In this document: one piece after another, positions 12,875 through 24,690 of the stretch
Layout of the letters: every line of letters begins with the position of its first letter
Numbering within the stretch: the first letter of the stretch is position 1
Assembly (NCBI RefSeq): GCF_000321225.1
Contig: NW_004450464.1
Coordinates: 1,314,670 to 1,378,669 of the forward strand
Length of the DNA: 64,000 nt
Reading direction: 5' to 3'
DNA from: Odobenus rosmarus divergens
Taxonomy: Eukaryota > Chordata > Mammalia > Carnivora > Odobenidae
Position numbers and translations under genes: made by a program
Notes under the pieces: generated by a model
Told to the model about the DNA's origin: nothing
The model's database searches: none
The model's input: only the letters and a program-made list of their open reading frames with translations

Positions 12875-13339
12875 TAACTTTGTCCAGACATTCTTCCATT
12901 AATCAAATTTTTATTGATTGATTCACCAGAAGGAGGCACTGGGAATATATAAAAAAACAAAAACAAAAACACAACAGCACAATGATGGTTTCTGTTCTCA
13001 TAGGGTATTTTAACTAAGATACAGGTTCAGCTCAACCAAGACAGAAGCCTATTTCTTTCCCTCATAAGATTATGAGTGATTTAATCTTGGCAACTTCAAA
13101 TCCAAACTTTTTCAAGACATGAGTAATAATCTCCTCACAGTGGTCACCTGGGGAGCTCCCCCCACCCCGATTCTGATGCTACCTTTGCACAAAACATTTT
13201 GGGGGGAGAGGTTCTAATTCCCATTTAAAATAATAATGCAATTTAATTTCACCCAGACAATTCTGGATTCAAATCCCACAGAAAATTACAGTGACGTCAG
13301 ATTGACTGGTTGGATCTTTTTAGGGTTAACCCTCCCCTG

Positions 13340-14067
13340 GACTATTGGCTGTTTATTGATTTTTTTTACCAAGCAGTTATTGAATGCTTGTCATCTATCA
13401 GGGTCAGGTACACTGATGAATTACATATCATAATCCTTTGCTTTTGAGGTACTCAGGATTTTGTTAAGAAGCAAAATAGTTAAACTTAATTGTGGTATGT
13501 TGTAATTATTGACTCAGTATAGCCATGTATGAGTGAAGAGAAGGAAACTGTTTATTCTGGATAAGCTGGGGAAGACCATGTGGAGAAGATGAATTTGGAC
13601 TTCAAAAGATGAATAGCATTGCACTAGGCAGAGAGGCAAAAATCAGTATCTAAAGGGAGAAAGGATATGAAGGGAGAAAACGCTGCATGAACAAGGCATA
13701 GCATAGTGTGGTTAAGCGAGAGATAGATGTTCAGTGTTACTGGAGTCTGTAGCTTTTGGGAAGAGGTAGAGGTAAAGAAGTAGTAAAGTCAGTTGCAAAA
13801 GGGCTTCAATAGGATGCTAAGGTATTGTCTAAAGAGCTCTTGACAAAGGACCTTTGTTTTAATTTTCATTTGCAGGATGGGTTTGTTGACAAATTCTCTC
13901 CTTCATTTCCTCCTCCCTTCCTCCTTTCCTTCCTTAGTACATTTATTTCAATGTTCCTTTCTAGGTGCTAGGGATAAAGAAGTGAAAAAAGCAAAAACGA
14001 AAAAAAAAACTCTTATCAGTGTGGAGCTTTTGATCTAGAAGCAAAGCTCATATAGACTGTGTAAGTG
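13340..14067 (+). repeat. Old unassigned mammalian repeat, 5' portion
   Basis: Contains words such as cagttattgaatgcttg and gaacaaggcatagcatagtg that I associate with a common ancient mammalian interspersed repeat also seen here at about 38.2, 54.2 and 57.8 kb. A second related word, ctaggtgctagggataaaga, starts near 13963. No coding capacity is visible and I cannot name the family. Confidence 0.45.
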
Positions 14068-14385
14068 GGAAGATAGTAAATATCTTAGGCTTTAAAAGCC
14101 ATATAGTTTCTGTTGCAACTACTCACTTCCGCCCTTGTAGTGACAAAGCGGCCATAGAAAATACATGAACAAAGCTGAATACCTCATTTCCAGTAAAATT
14201 TTATTTACACACTGAAGTTTGAAATTCCTATCAATTTCATGTGTCATAAAATATTTTTCTTTTCTTTTGCTTCTTTCTCCTACCATTGCAAAACCTAAGG
14301 CTCATTCTCAGCTCACAGGCTGTGCAAAAACAGGGAGGTTAGCTTTGGCCCCACTGGCTGTAGTTGGTCTAACCCTGTTCTAGAA
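14068..14385 (+). mobile_element. Non-autonomous DNA transposon fossil (hAT-like)
   Basis: Words agatagtaaatatcttaggc, gttgcaactactcacttc, tagtgacaaagcggccatag and cagtaaaattttatttacac follow the order of an old mammalian family with short CAGGGGTCGG-type termini. The distal part ends near gcccactggctgtagttgg-like sequence. Both termini are eroded. Family name not assigned. Confidence 0.6.
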
Positions 14386-14969
14386 GTTCAGGTTAATGGA
14401 GACATTAGACACAGCCATTAGCTGAGTGAATCAAAACCAATTTACATATTTAAAAGATTTAGCAAATAGTGGAACCGGCTTATAAAGCAGAGAGATTCAT
14501 CAGTTCTGCAGGAGAGGCAAGGAAGTGAAGCTACTGGGTCATGGATGGTCTTGGACGTTAATATCTAAGTGAATGAAGGTTGCCTCAGATCTTCTGGAAA
14601 TTCAGCTGCTTCCTTCCACATTGAAGCTTGTATTCACATGGCATTTCTGTACATAAGCTAGTCTGGCTGTTTCCTGAGATCACCTCCTCTGAGCCAGGTC
14701 CCTGATGTGAATCTTGGTATTATATGGTAGGCAGGGTCCACTGGGGCATGATCACCATTCACATCTCTCAGCCCACCCGTGTGAATGCAGCCAGGTTCAA
14801 GTACTTCTCTCAAATGAGGATGAAGAATTAGAATGAGTGTTCGTCATCCAGATGTTTCTGAGAGCAGTCTATCAGGCCTTCAGACGAGCTGAAAGACCTT
14901 GCCTACACATTTAAATAACACTTTTCATCCGCTTGTGATAGTCAAAGTTGTTGAAGTTTTGAAGACCTA

Positions 14970-15165
14970 TGGCTCGGGACCAAGGCCCAGCCCCCCCTGG
15001 GTCTGCTGTGTGACACTAGACCAGTCACTGGGGCTCCTTCAGCTCCAGTTTCCACATCTGTCAACTGGGAATAGTACTCATATGTAACTTACAGTTCTCC
15101 TGTACTATGTGAACTAGTCCTCAAAATCCATATCAAGCATATAGTACAGTGTCTGGTAAATAGTA
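14970..15165 (+). repeat. MIR SINE, sense, diverged
   Basis: Readable landmarks are ctgtgtgacactagaccagt (the 'gtgtgaccttgggcaagt' position), ctccagtttccacatctgtc and the 3' end acagtgtctggtaaatagta. The next SINE inserted just downstream. Confidence 0.75.
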
Positions 15166-15187
15166 AAATAAATAAAAATGGACTATT

Positions 15188-15379
15188 GGGGCACCTGGGT
15201 GGCTCAGTCATTGAGTGTCTGCCTTCGGCTCAGGTCATGGTCCCAGGGTCCTGGGATCGAGCCCCGCATCGGGCTCCCTGCTCCGCAGGAAGCCTGCTTC
15301 TCCCTCTCCCACTCCCCCTGCTTGTGTTCCCTCTCTCGCTGTGTCTCTGTCAAATAAATAAATCTTTAAAAAAAATAAA
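15188..15379 (+). mobile_element. Can-SINE, full-length, sense
   Basis: Head ggggcacctgggtggctc, box GATCGAGCCCCGC, tail CAAATAAATAAATC plus A-run. Perfect 17-bp duplication aataaaaatggactatt at 15171-15187 and 15380-15396. It forms an inverted pair with the SINE starting 92 bp downstream. Confidence 0.95.
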
Positions 15380-15471
15380 AATAAAAATGGACTATTATCA
15401 CGATCATTGTGATTAGGGAAAATAAGAGAGGAAATTTAGCACTCTTTTCCTCATAGGGTTTTAGCTATTTT

Positions 15472-15653
15472 TTAAAAAATAATTTATTTGAGAGAGACAG
15501 CACAAGCAGGGGGAAGGGCAGAGGGAGAGGGAGAGGGACAAGCAGACTCCCTGCTGAGTGGGGAGCCCAACGTGGGGCTCGATCCCAGGACCCTAAGATC
15601 ATGACCTGAGTTGAAGTCAGATGCTTACCCAGCTGAGTCACCCTGATGCCCCA
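15472..15653 (-). mobile_element. Can-SINE, antisense
   Basis: T-rich tail at the left, ggggctcgatcccaggaccc in the middle and a diverged head (agtcaccctgatgccc) at the right. Flanked by ggttttagctatttt at 15457-15471 and 15654-15668. Confidence 0.94.
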
Positions 15654-15801
15654 GGTTTTAGCTATTTTAAGATTGAATGAATGTTGGAGGAGAGAATTAA
15701 CTTAGAAAAAAAACATTTGACTTAAAATCCTAAAAAATCATGTGGGCTATTACAGATAATATAAGGGGAATTATTAAACATTTAAAAAATTTAATTTGAG
15801 A

Positions 15802-15975
15802 GGTGCCTGGGTGGCTCAGTTCGTTAAGCATCTGCGTTTGGCTCAGGTCATGATACCAGGGTCCTGAGATCAAATCCTGCATCACGTTTCTTGCTCAGCG
15901 GGAAGCCTGCTTCTCCCTCTGACTGCCACTTCCCCTGCTTGTGTGCTCTCTCTCTGACAAATAAATAAAATCTTT
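15802..15975 (+). mobile_element. Can-SINE, sense
   Basis: Head ggtgcctgggtggctcagtt, a decayed B-box region (gagatcaaatcctgc), CT-rich body, tail ataaataaaatctttaaaaa. Flanked by tttaatttgaga at 15790-15801 and 15982-15993. Third SINE within about 820 bp. Confidence 0.92.
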
Positions 15976-15993
15976 AAAAACTTTAATTTGAGA

Positions 15994-16714
15994 AAGGTTA
16001 ATTACCTTTACTATGTCAATTATATTTTTAAATAAAGAATTGCTAATTCTTTTGAAAAAACATGCCCAGGACATACTCATTTGTTAATTTAAGATGGTGT
16101 ATAGTGGACCCCCAAACCTCTATACAATGAGTAAAAACCACTATATCTTAATATGAAGGCTCACCACAGCCACTGTGGACTTCAACTGCTAAAATTAGAG
16201 TGTACTCTTTTCAACTTTCTCCCCATTGTATTAGAATTTGCCTTGGTCTGACACCAGTAAGAGGCTTTTTATTTACTTTCAATTGCTGGGAAGGATTTTA
16301 ATTGGTTCCATGGCTCTTAGTCAAGTATCACTTTATTTTCTCAGTGGATGATTCAGACCTGCATGAGTTGTGCCATAATTTAACTGTAGAAAAATGTATC
16401 TGGGAATGTCACACACAAAAAATTGTACAGTGGAGAAAAGGTTGTGCTGATCTCTATAAGAATGAGTGAAATTCTAATTCATTCTTATACATTTTGTGCT
16501 CTGGAGTTTTTTTCCAACTAATAGAGAAGTCTAAGTTGACCACTGTACATATTCTTTTTCAATCTACTTTATGCCCAGTGGCAAATATTTTTACATGTAC
16601 ATGAACATAAATATGCGTGAGTGTGTGTGTGAGTGTGTGTGTACAGTTTGGACTTTATGTCCATGGAATGGATTTCTTTGTTCAAATTGGACTAATTCAT
16701 TTATGGCCACCAAA
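15994..16714. other. Unassigned stretch with hairpin and short GT run
   Basis: No gene or repeat family recognised. It includes an 11-bp inverted repeat (16455-16465 with 16479-16489) and a GTGT-rich tract at about 16618-16642. Confidence 0.45.
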
Positions 16715-16882
16715 TCTACAACTAACCCTTGAGTGAGTTATTTCTCTTGGCCTCAATTTTCCCGTGGGTGAGATCAAGCTTATATCTTGAAAGGAGTTAT
16801 CAGAGGAACTAACTGAGACAATAGGTATAAAATGGCTAGTTCAGTGCCTGATTCAGTAGGTGCTTAATAACTGCTTGATTTC
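16715..16882 (+). repeat. MIR SINE, sense, 3' part
   Basis: Words tcttggcctcaattttcccg, gaactaactgagacaatagg and gttcagtgcctgattcagta followed by ggtgcttaataactg match the MIR 3' half in order. Confidence 0.7.
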
Positions 16883-17849
16883 TTCCCTTCCTTTTTTCCT
16901 ATGGCTTTGCTTCTACCTTCTGGCCCACATCATTCTTTAACTACCCTCAGAGTCTCTTCTTTCATTTCTAAAATCACCGTGTAATTTATTCCCATTTTTA
17001 ATCAAAAGCAGACAAATAAACTAAATATGATAATATTGTTTCAGAGATTTTCTGGTTGTAAATATGATCAGATACCCTAAAGATACGTATTAACGTAAAC
17101 AGAATAATTAATTATGAAATTACATGAGTCTCTGGGCTTTTATTGTGTTTATGATTGAAAATGATAGTGTAGATTTCATGTCTGTTGATGGGTGAGAGTT
17201 TTGATAAAATGACAAACAACTTCAAATTATTTTCTCCTCAGGCACCTATGAAGATGGGCTACAGTTTTTACTTACCACCATGATGGGGAGAGCCTCCTGT
17301 TCTGCTTCTCTCTGACAAGCTGTCACATTCACTTATCCCCACTGACATCTCCCATACACTAAAATGGTCTTAGTTAGTCACAGTTCCTCTGCCTTCCAAA
17401 AATATGCTCCTTTATTGTTACGATGTCTCTGACTTTGTTGACTGCCAGGTCCTGTAGATTTATCCTTGTCTTCCAAGCCTTTTTGCAAGTGAGGCTGTTT
17501 TGTCACAGTGTTTAGAATTATTTGTACCTAATGCTGATAAAATTAGTCTAAAGGTTGAAATCGGTCTCATAGGCATGGCTACTGGGCATGGCTGTTGCTC
17601 TGCAAAACTAGTTTGCTTTGAGGCTTTTGCAATATTGGATCCCAGATTTGGTCTGGTGAGTTGCCAGAGGGCAGGCGATATATGCTTAAAAATTTGTAAT
17701 AAGAAAATTTTAGTTGGGACATTTCTGGAGAATCTCCAGGCCAATATAAGGTCTGGGACTAAAAGTTTAACATAGCAGAGATGTCCACAGCCAGATTGAT
17801 CTGTGCCCAGCATTGCCACCACAGCTGTAAGAGGGGATATATCCCCTCC
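16883..17849. other. Unassigned stretch
   Basis: No gene recognised. A 131-codon minus-strand open frame at 17460-17855 shows no familiar motif and looks like a chance frame. Confidence 0.4.
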
Positions 17850-18360
17850 CTCCATCCTTGGAAACCATCATTCTGCTCTCTGCTTCTATGAATTTGAATA
17901 TTGTAGATATCTCATATAAGTAGAGTCATGCAATATTTATCCTGTGTCTGGCCCATTTCGCTCAGCACAGTGTCCTCCAGGCTCATTCAGGTTGTTGCAA
18001 ATGGCAGGATTTCCTTCCTTTTTATGGCTGGATAATATTCTACTGTAGGTTAGTATTGCATTTTCTTTTTCCATGCATCCATTGATGGACACTTACGTTG
18101 TTTCTACATCTTGGCTATTGTGAATAATGCTGTAATGAACATGGGAGTGCTAATATCTCTTTGAGATTTTGACTTCAAATTAGCATGGCTATTATAAAAA
18201 AAAACAAACAAACCCAAAAGGCAAGTATTTGTAAGGATGTGGAGACATTAGAACCCTTGTATACTGTTGGCAGGAATGTAAAATGATACAGTTTCTATGA
18301 AAAATGGTTTGGAGGTTATTCAGAAATTAAAAGATTTACCATATGATCCAGCAATCCTGT
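17850..18360 (-). mobile_element. Old L1 fragment with 5' inversion
   Basis: 17850-18180 reads on the minus strand as the end of L1 ORF2 and the start of the 3' UTR (ccagccataaaaaggaagg, aatcctgccatttgcaacaa, gcctggaggacactgtg). 18181-18360 reads on the plus strand as the part of L1 just upstream (ggatgtggagacattagaac, ttaccatatgatccagcaat). The arms meet near 18180 and would be nearly contiguous in an intact element, as expected from twin priming. No poly-T run marks the left end, so the 3' end has been lost or was internal. Confidence 0.82.
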
Positions 18361-20548
18361 GTCCCTTTCATCTGATTGACAGCAGGTTCATTTGGGTCCA
18401 TGTGGTTCAAATGGGGTTAACTTTCATGCTGGGTGTAAGCATGTGATGAAGCCTGACCAAGCCCATGTTCTTTTGATTCAGCTAGGGGGAGATACATTTA
18501 AGTTCACTCATGAAATGCCAGGATTTCTTTTCAAGAATTGTTGGAATAGAGAAGGTCTCTTTCAGGGATTGTGTCTGCTAACATAGAGTGAAACCTCTAG
18601 TTGCCATTTTGCCATCAGTAGGAAGGAGCTTTTTCAAGAATGAACAGAGAAGAAAGCAAGACATATTTGAGCCTATGGATCTTCCTATGCCTGGTATTTT
18701 CCCATGTTTTTAAGTGTTTTGTCTAACATTCATTTTAACTGGGGCAAGGTGTCTTCTCATATTGATGTGCCATAATTTATCAGCTCCTATTATTTAATAT
18801 TGCTATTATTGCTATTTAATATTTTGTCTGAAATTAGCAAGCATATGTACAAGTGTTTGGTACTTCTGTAAGATACGGAAGTGGCATTGCTAATTCAAAG
18901 TATGTAAAGTTTTTTTTTTTTAAGACTTTTCATATGGTAGGCAAGACATTTAATATATGGTTTTTTGCTAGGACATTCTAGTTTAAGATTCTCTTATATT
19001 TTCTCAGTTAAAATATTCAACTATTATGAAAAAGTTTATGTGCAGATTGAATGAAACATTTTTCTTAGAACTGTAAGAAACAGAAATCCTCTCTATCATG
19101 GTATTAAAACTAAGTCAAGAAAGCTGATGTGTTTCCCAGCAGCATATGGACTAAATGAGATCTTCAAGCAGCTGTGTCTGGGGTGAAATGCTGTTGTGTT
19201 TTTAGACAGTGCTCAAAGCAGTGGTCAATCTGAGCATGAGTGGTTCAGGTATGAGTTGTGCGCCCTTGAGATGGGAGAGTGAAGGAGAGCTGGCTAGCCG
19301 TGTCTGGGGCCTCCCCCTTGGTTGCTGCATCCCGTTTCCCCCACAGGAGTGGACAGGGTTATCAGTGTAGCTCAAGGGACATATAATCACCTCCTATTGA
19401 TTACACAACGTGTGACACAATCCCAATATGATGGGAATTAGGCTTCCCTGTTGTCATCTTCAGTTCCACTAAAGGGTAAAGGGCTAGTGTGTTGACCTAG
19501 CTCTCAGGGAGGCCTTCTTGAGACACTTCCCTTTCCACCGTTCACCCTCTCCCCTCTTCAGAGCTCACAGCCCCTGCCTCTCCAAAGCACACTCCTCTTC
19601 ACTTCCTCACATCCTGAAGCACTCGCTCGCTAAGCCAAACAACACCAGTTTTTGTTCCTTCTAGTCGAAGAGGCAATGCGAATTACATTTATGTAAGTGC
19701 AGGAAATGTGTTCATTGTCACTGACGCCTTCTAACTGCAAAAAATGTAAAAATGGGTATTATAGTAGAGGGACATGCCGCAGCTTTGTGAGAACAAAAAT
19801 GGAAATGAAATATCTGGTTCTCATCAGAGGTGTTCCACGTACTGTCTGTGATCTTTGTTAAATTACTTAACACTTCACAAGTCTTTGTCAGCTTTTTCAA
19901 GCCTTAGTCAGCTTCTGCAACGAAGGAGAGCAGCAGGAAAGAAGCTTCTTCCCGATCCCTAGTCACGATATTGATTTCCTAAATGGCAAAGGTTGACCCA
20001 AGTGGTCAGAGAGCCCTGTGCTCCCAACATTCCAGCTCTAGCTTCTTGTCACGTGCCCTGAGACCCAGGATCATGCAAGGAAAAAAACAGGGATCAGTAC
20101 AAAAGAGATTCCAGGGTACAGAGGAACCGATAGAAGAGCCCAATGTGATAGCCCCTAACAAAACAGAAATGTTGGAGGAGATTCAGCTTCTCTATTCTAT
20201 TCCATTCTATTCCTCTATATTTCTGTCTCTTACTCTCTCTCTGTCAGTATTTTAAGTAACTCCAACAAACAAAAACAAAAACCAAAAAAAACAAACTTCC
20301 CTAAATTAAAAAAAAAATTAAAGTATTTAGTGGATGAATTGAAGGAGAAAATGGCCAAGTTGGATTCATATTTTTAATGCTTCTTCTACATGGTAGAAGA
20401 AATAACTTAAAACAGTGAACACAAATAGAGAGCATCGAAAATTATGAAGATAAAAGAAACATGGGGAGTACATTCAGGAGACCCAATATGTAAATATTAG
20501 GAGTCATAAAAGAAGAAAAGGTTTTAGATATAAGTGAACCAATGATTT
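18361..20548. other. Unassigned stretch
   Basis: No gene or confident repeat recognised over about 2.2 kb. A CATTCTATTC-type micro-tract lies near 20195. Confidence 0.4.
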
Positions 20549-20562
20549 AAATATATATTTAA

Positions 20563-20590
<28 letters not shown>
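20549..20590. repeat. (AT)n simple repeat
   Basis: Contains atttaaatatatatttaaat followed by an uninterrupted AT run ending in acacac. Confidence 0.95.
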
Positions 20591-20593
<3 letters not shown>

Positions 20594-20615
20594 GAAGAGA
20601 ACTTCCCTGAGCTGA

Positions 20616-21159
20616 GTTCTTGGTCTATAGATTAAAATTGCACTTCTGGATATTCCTAAAGGAAATGAAATCACTATCCCAAAGAGATTTCTGCACCCCC
20701 ATGTTGATTGCAGCATTATCACAAGAGCCAAGATATGGAACAACTGAGTATCTGTTGATGGATGAATGAATAAAGACATTTTTATATATGCACACACATA
20801 CAGTAGAATGTTACTCAGCCTTAAAAAAAGAAGGAAATCCTGCCATTTGTGACAACAAATGAACCTGGAGGACATTATACTAAGTGAAGGAAGCCAGACA
20901 TGGAAGAGACAAATGTTGCATGATCTCACTTGTATGTGGAATCTAAAAAAGTCAGACTCATAAAAGCATGGTTATCAGGGGACCAGGGGGTGGGGAGCAT
21001 AGGGTGGAGAAAATGGATAGACATTAGTTAAAGGGTACAAAGTTTCAGTTTTAGGATGCCTAAGTTCTAGAAGCCCAATGTACGATATGGTGACTGTAGT
21101 TAATAATTCTGTCTTGTATACTTGAAATTTGCTAGGAGTGTAGATCTTAAGTGTTCTCA

Positions 21160-21200
<41 letters not shown>

Positions 21201-21338
21201 GTAACTGTGTGAGCTGGTGGACATGTTAGCTTGCTTGATTGTGGTATTCGTTTCACAGTGCATATGTATATCAGAACATCATGATACACACCTTACATAT
21301 ACTCATCAGTGGTATCTCAGTGAAACTAGAAAAAAAAT
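20616..21338 (+). mobile_element. Old L1 3' end (L1MA-like), sense
   Basis: Starts in the distal ORF2 region (cacttctggatattcctaaa; gagatttctgcacccccatg), continues through agccaagatatggaacaact, aacctggaggacattatact and gcatgatctcacttgtatgt. It then enters the 3' UTR with gatatggtgactgtagttaa, a CA run and cagtgaaactagaaaaaaa. ORF2 is interrupted by frameshifts; no intact frame remains. Strongly 5'-truncated. Confidence 0.88.
21159..21198. repeat. (CA)n dinucleotide within L1 3' UTR
   Basis: About 20 CA units. The position matches the CA tract normal for this L1 3' UTR, so it is inherited from the element and then length-variable. Confidence 0.95.
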
Positions 21339-23228
21339 CCTGATTAATGCTAAGCATGATTGAGGAGAAAAGACACATACCTCAGTTAAGTCCTGGTAAA
21401 ATTCCTGAACTGTAAAGATTAAGAGAAATTTTACAAGCTTGTAGGCTGGAATGATTTACTTTCAAAATAAAGAGAGGTCCAGAGAGAATGTGATTCTCCT
21501 CTGTAACATGGAAGTTTGAAAGACAGTTTGAGTTTGCAGAGAGAAAAGCACTGTGCCACCAGAGTCCCATACCCAGTGAAGACATAATTCACCTGTTCGG
21601 TTAATGGTGGATAGGATAAAGTATTGTGGGTATTCAGTGATTCAGAGAGTATATCATTTATGGACCTCAGGAGAGACAATTGTTTGAGAATGTACTCCAA
21701 CGGAATAATGTATTAGATGAAAGAATTTAAGACAAAGAAAGAAGGAGATGACAACATTCAGTGGCAAGTAGCGACTTGACATGCTTTATCTATCTATCTA
21801 TCATCTATCTATCTATCATCTATTATCTATCTAAATAGATAAGAGGAAGAAGGAATATGGATAATTCAGATACCAAAAATTGAATGTTGAAAAAAGATAT
21901 AAAGGAAAGCTATTAATCCAGGACTAAATTTTCCGTATTACTGAAGCCAGTGTGGCAGTTGTGTAGTGAGGGGAGGAATTTGGGGCGTGATCAAGGGAAG
22001 CGATAAGACCATGAGGTGGCAGGAGCCCACAACAAACTTTAGTCGGGTGGCCATTTGGTAGATTTACAAGCTAAGCATGTCTCCTCACAATATGAGCACT
22101 TTCTAGAGACCAGGGTGCAGGGCACTGCCCAGAAGGGGAAAAGGGCAAGGGACAGAGGATATGTCTGCTCTCTCAGAGGTGCAGGTGTTGCTCAGGACCA
22201 CGGCAGAGGGTCTGAGAACTCAAGGGTCCGAGAATTCCAAAGGGAAAAGAGGCCTGGGGTCTTTTACGGCCCCTGAGGCTGAGCTAAGGCTAGTGAATGT
22301 TGGATGCAGTTTCCTGGAGTCTGCACAACACGCTGCACGCTGTAAATGGGTAAACAACCCCATATTTGGGTTACGTGTAAAACAATTAGATGTGTAAAAA
22401 TGTGAGTTCAGTATTGGCAGGCTTTTGAGCTAACGGTACCAGCCTGCTGGAATCAGATCTAGTAGACAAAACAGGGACATAGAGAATTTGAATGGTATCA
22501 GTAAACATCACATAAAAGATGTGTAGCAATGTACACTTTCAAATATAAATATAGTTTTGTATATCTATGAAATATTCATAATTAACCACGTACTTGGTTA
22601 TGGGGTAAAAAAGGCAGAACTTCTACCAGCTACATGTTACATTTTGTGTTGGATGAAAATAAAATTAGTAATAAATGAGGAGACCTCACCCTACTCAATG
22701 ACTGGAAATTAAGAACCACACTCCCAAATTAATTATGGATCAAAACAGAAATTAAAACCAAAGTTAGAAATTAGGAACTAATTTGAAAATATTGTAAAGG
22801 AAAACACTGCATAAAACCAAATAGCCTCAGTAAAAGCTCTACTTAAGGAATAACTCCAGTGATCCAAAAAAGGAAACTTTATGCTTTCTTTCTAAAATCA
22901 CAAGAAATACAACACCAAAAAATAGATAAAGGGAAATGCTAACCTTAAGTCCTGTAATAAAAATGAAATAAAAAGAATAAAGTAAAGCATAAAACGTAGT
23001 CAATAAAAATCCTAAAAAAAATGAAGTCTACTACGTATGCATAGCCTCAGGGTTGGAAAGACCTGGTGAATCAAGACAGGACACTTGGACTATAATAAAG
23101 GAAAGAGAAACACATTTTGCTATAAAACAGTTAAAATTTTTGTGGCAAAAAATATTATAAATGAAGTCAAAAGAAAAATTGAAATTTGTATAACTTTTTT
23201 TCCTCCCTTCCTCTCCCTCTTTTTCTTT
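21339..23228. other. Unassigned stretch
   Basis: No gene recognised. Overlapping open frames near 22055-22397 have no familiar motif. The only clear repeat is the ATCT tract at 21785-21842. Confidence 0.4.
21785..21842. repeat. (ATCT)n tetranucleotide, interrupted
   Basis: Runs of tatctatctatctatc broken by single ATC units, ending tattatctatctaaatagat. Confidence 0.95.
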
Positions 23229-23472
23229 CTTTCCTCTCCTTTCCTCTCCTTTCCTTTCCTTTTTCCTTTCCTTTCCTCTCCTTTCCTTTCCTTTCCTTTC
23301 CTTTTTCCTTTCCTTTCCTTTCCTTTNNNNNNNNNNNNNNNNNNNNNNNNNNNNNNNNNNNNNNNNNNNNNNNNNNTTTCCTTTCCTTTCCTTTCCTTTC
23401 CTTTCTTTTCCTTTCCTTTTTCCTTTCCTTTCCTTTCCTTTCCTTTCCTTTCCTTTCCTTTCCTTTCCTTTC
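23229..23472. repeat. (TTTCC)n pentanucleotide tract across an assembly gap
   Basis: Almost pure CCTTT/TTTCC units with TCTCC and TTTTTCC interruptions, present on both sides of the Ns. The open frames through it simply translate the repeat. True length is unknown because the gap lies inside it. Confidence 0.97.
23327..23376. other. Assembly gap of 50 N
   Basis: Exactly 50 N inside the pentanucleotide tract. A round number suggests a placeholder rather than a measured length. Confidence 0.99.
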
Positions 23473-23636
23473 TCATAAAGAGAATGTGGAAGGATATATA
23501 CCCTAGGCTATTACTATGTAGTTTGGGTGGAGGGGGTGAAAAAGTTGACAAGTAGGGTAAAAAGAAATGAAAAGGCTTAATACATACAGACTGTAGCTAT
23601 AATTTAAAATCTAAAAACTCAGAACAGTAAAGTCCT

Positions 23637-23838
23637 CGGGGCACCGGGGTGGCTCATTCTGTTAAGCAGCAACTCTTGGTTTTGGCTTAGGTCATGATCT
23701 CAAGGTCCTGAGATAGAGTCCCATGTCAGGCTCCATGCTCAGCTCAGAGTCTGCTTGGGATTCTCTCTACCTCTCCCTGTGTTCCTCCCCTCTTGTTCGC
23801 ATGATGTCTCTCTCTCTCAAATAAATAAATCTTAAAAT
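23637..23838 (+). mobile_element. Older Can-SINE, sense
   Basis: Diverged head (ggcaccggggtggctcattc), altered B box (gagatagagtcccatg), long CT-rich body and AAATAAATAAATC tail. Flanking taaagtcct at 23628-23636 and 23845-23853 is a short remnant of the target duplication. Divergence suggests an older subfamily than its neighbours. Confidence 0.9.
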
Positions 23839-23853
23839 GAATGATAAAGTCCT

Positions 23854-24499
23854 TGAATCAAGCAAGTACCTTATCCTCACAAAAACTGGGGAGAACAAGT
23901 ATGAACATGACTTCTAAAGTACCTAAAACTTAACCCAAACTACTCCATTAGGCACATGGTTTAGGGAAAATGAGTTGGAGACCCTTATCATAACCCACTG
24001 TATATCCTTCATAAAATATATGTGACATATGAAGTTATCACTGAAAATAGTAATGCATTGATCAGCCCACCAAAAAGTGCCTTGTGTATGTGTGCACTTA
24101 ATAAAGATTAATTTTCCTTCCCTCCAAACCTTTGTTTTACTTTCATGAAGCTCTTCTCTTCTCCACTTTTAAGCAGGTCTTTTGAGTTCACTCATGGTGT
24201 ATTTTTGAAGTGGTAATGACCTCATCAACTGCGTAAGAACACTACTAATGTCAACGTGAATGTATTTTGCTGTGAAATAATGACTAGTTTCCTAAGAAGA
24301 GATTATTATGACGATTTTCTGTTTTCACCCAAGTTCTTGGGATAGAAGAAACCTTGACTTGTCTTTGTGGGAAGGAGTCCTTTCACACTTTGTATTTCAC
24401 AGTTACCAGTACGGAGTGACATTTGTTAAACTGAACACAAATCAACATCAAATATCAGTTTGACATATAATTTCTGAAACAGGGGCACTATGTCTTCAT
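23854..24499. other. Unassigned stretch
   Basis: Nothing recognised. Confidence 0.4.
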
Positions 24500-24690
24500 A
24501 GAAGCAGAGGACACCTGACTTGGGCCACGTTCAGGCATTTACTGATCATGGGGTCTTGGACATGTTACTGAATTTCTCTGAGTCTCAGTTTACACAGCAG
24601 GATCATCCTCCTCTACCTACCTAGAGAGTTTGTTGTGAAGATCAAATAATTACTTATGTAAGAGGGCTTTGTGAATAAGAACTCTTACAT
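24500..24690 (+). repeat. MIR SINE, sense
   Basis: Landmarks ggtcttggacatgttactga, ctgagtctcagtttacacag, gagtttgttgtgaagatcaa and the distal part with agggctttgtgaataa follow MIR order. Confidence 0.78.

Noticed and set aside
17460..17855. 131-codon minus-strand open frame
   Set aside because: No recognisable domain, a start codon without context and no splice or polyadenylation support; it overlaps the edge of an L1.
18908..18930. T-run followed by aagacttttcatat as a truncated SINE tail
   Set aside because: The SINE-like match is too short and no direct repeat flanks it.
21159..21198. CA repeat as a regulatory element
   Set aside because: It sits where this old L1 3' UTR normally carries a CA tract, so it needs no separate explanation.
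23085..23555. Long SFPFLSFP-type open frames on both strands
   Set aside because: Translations of the TTTCC repeat through the N gap; a pentanucleotide repeat has no stop in these frames.
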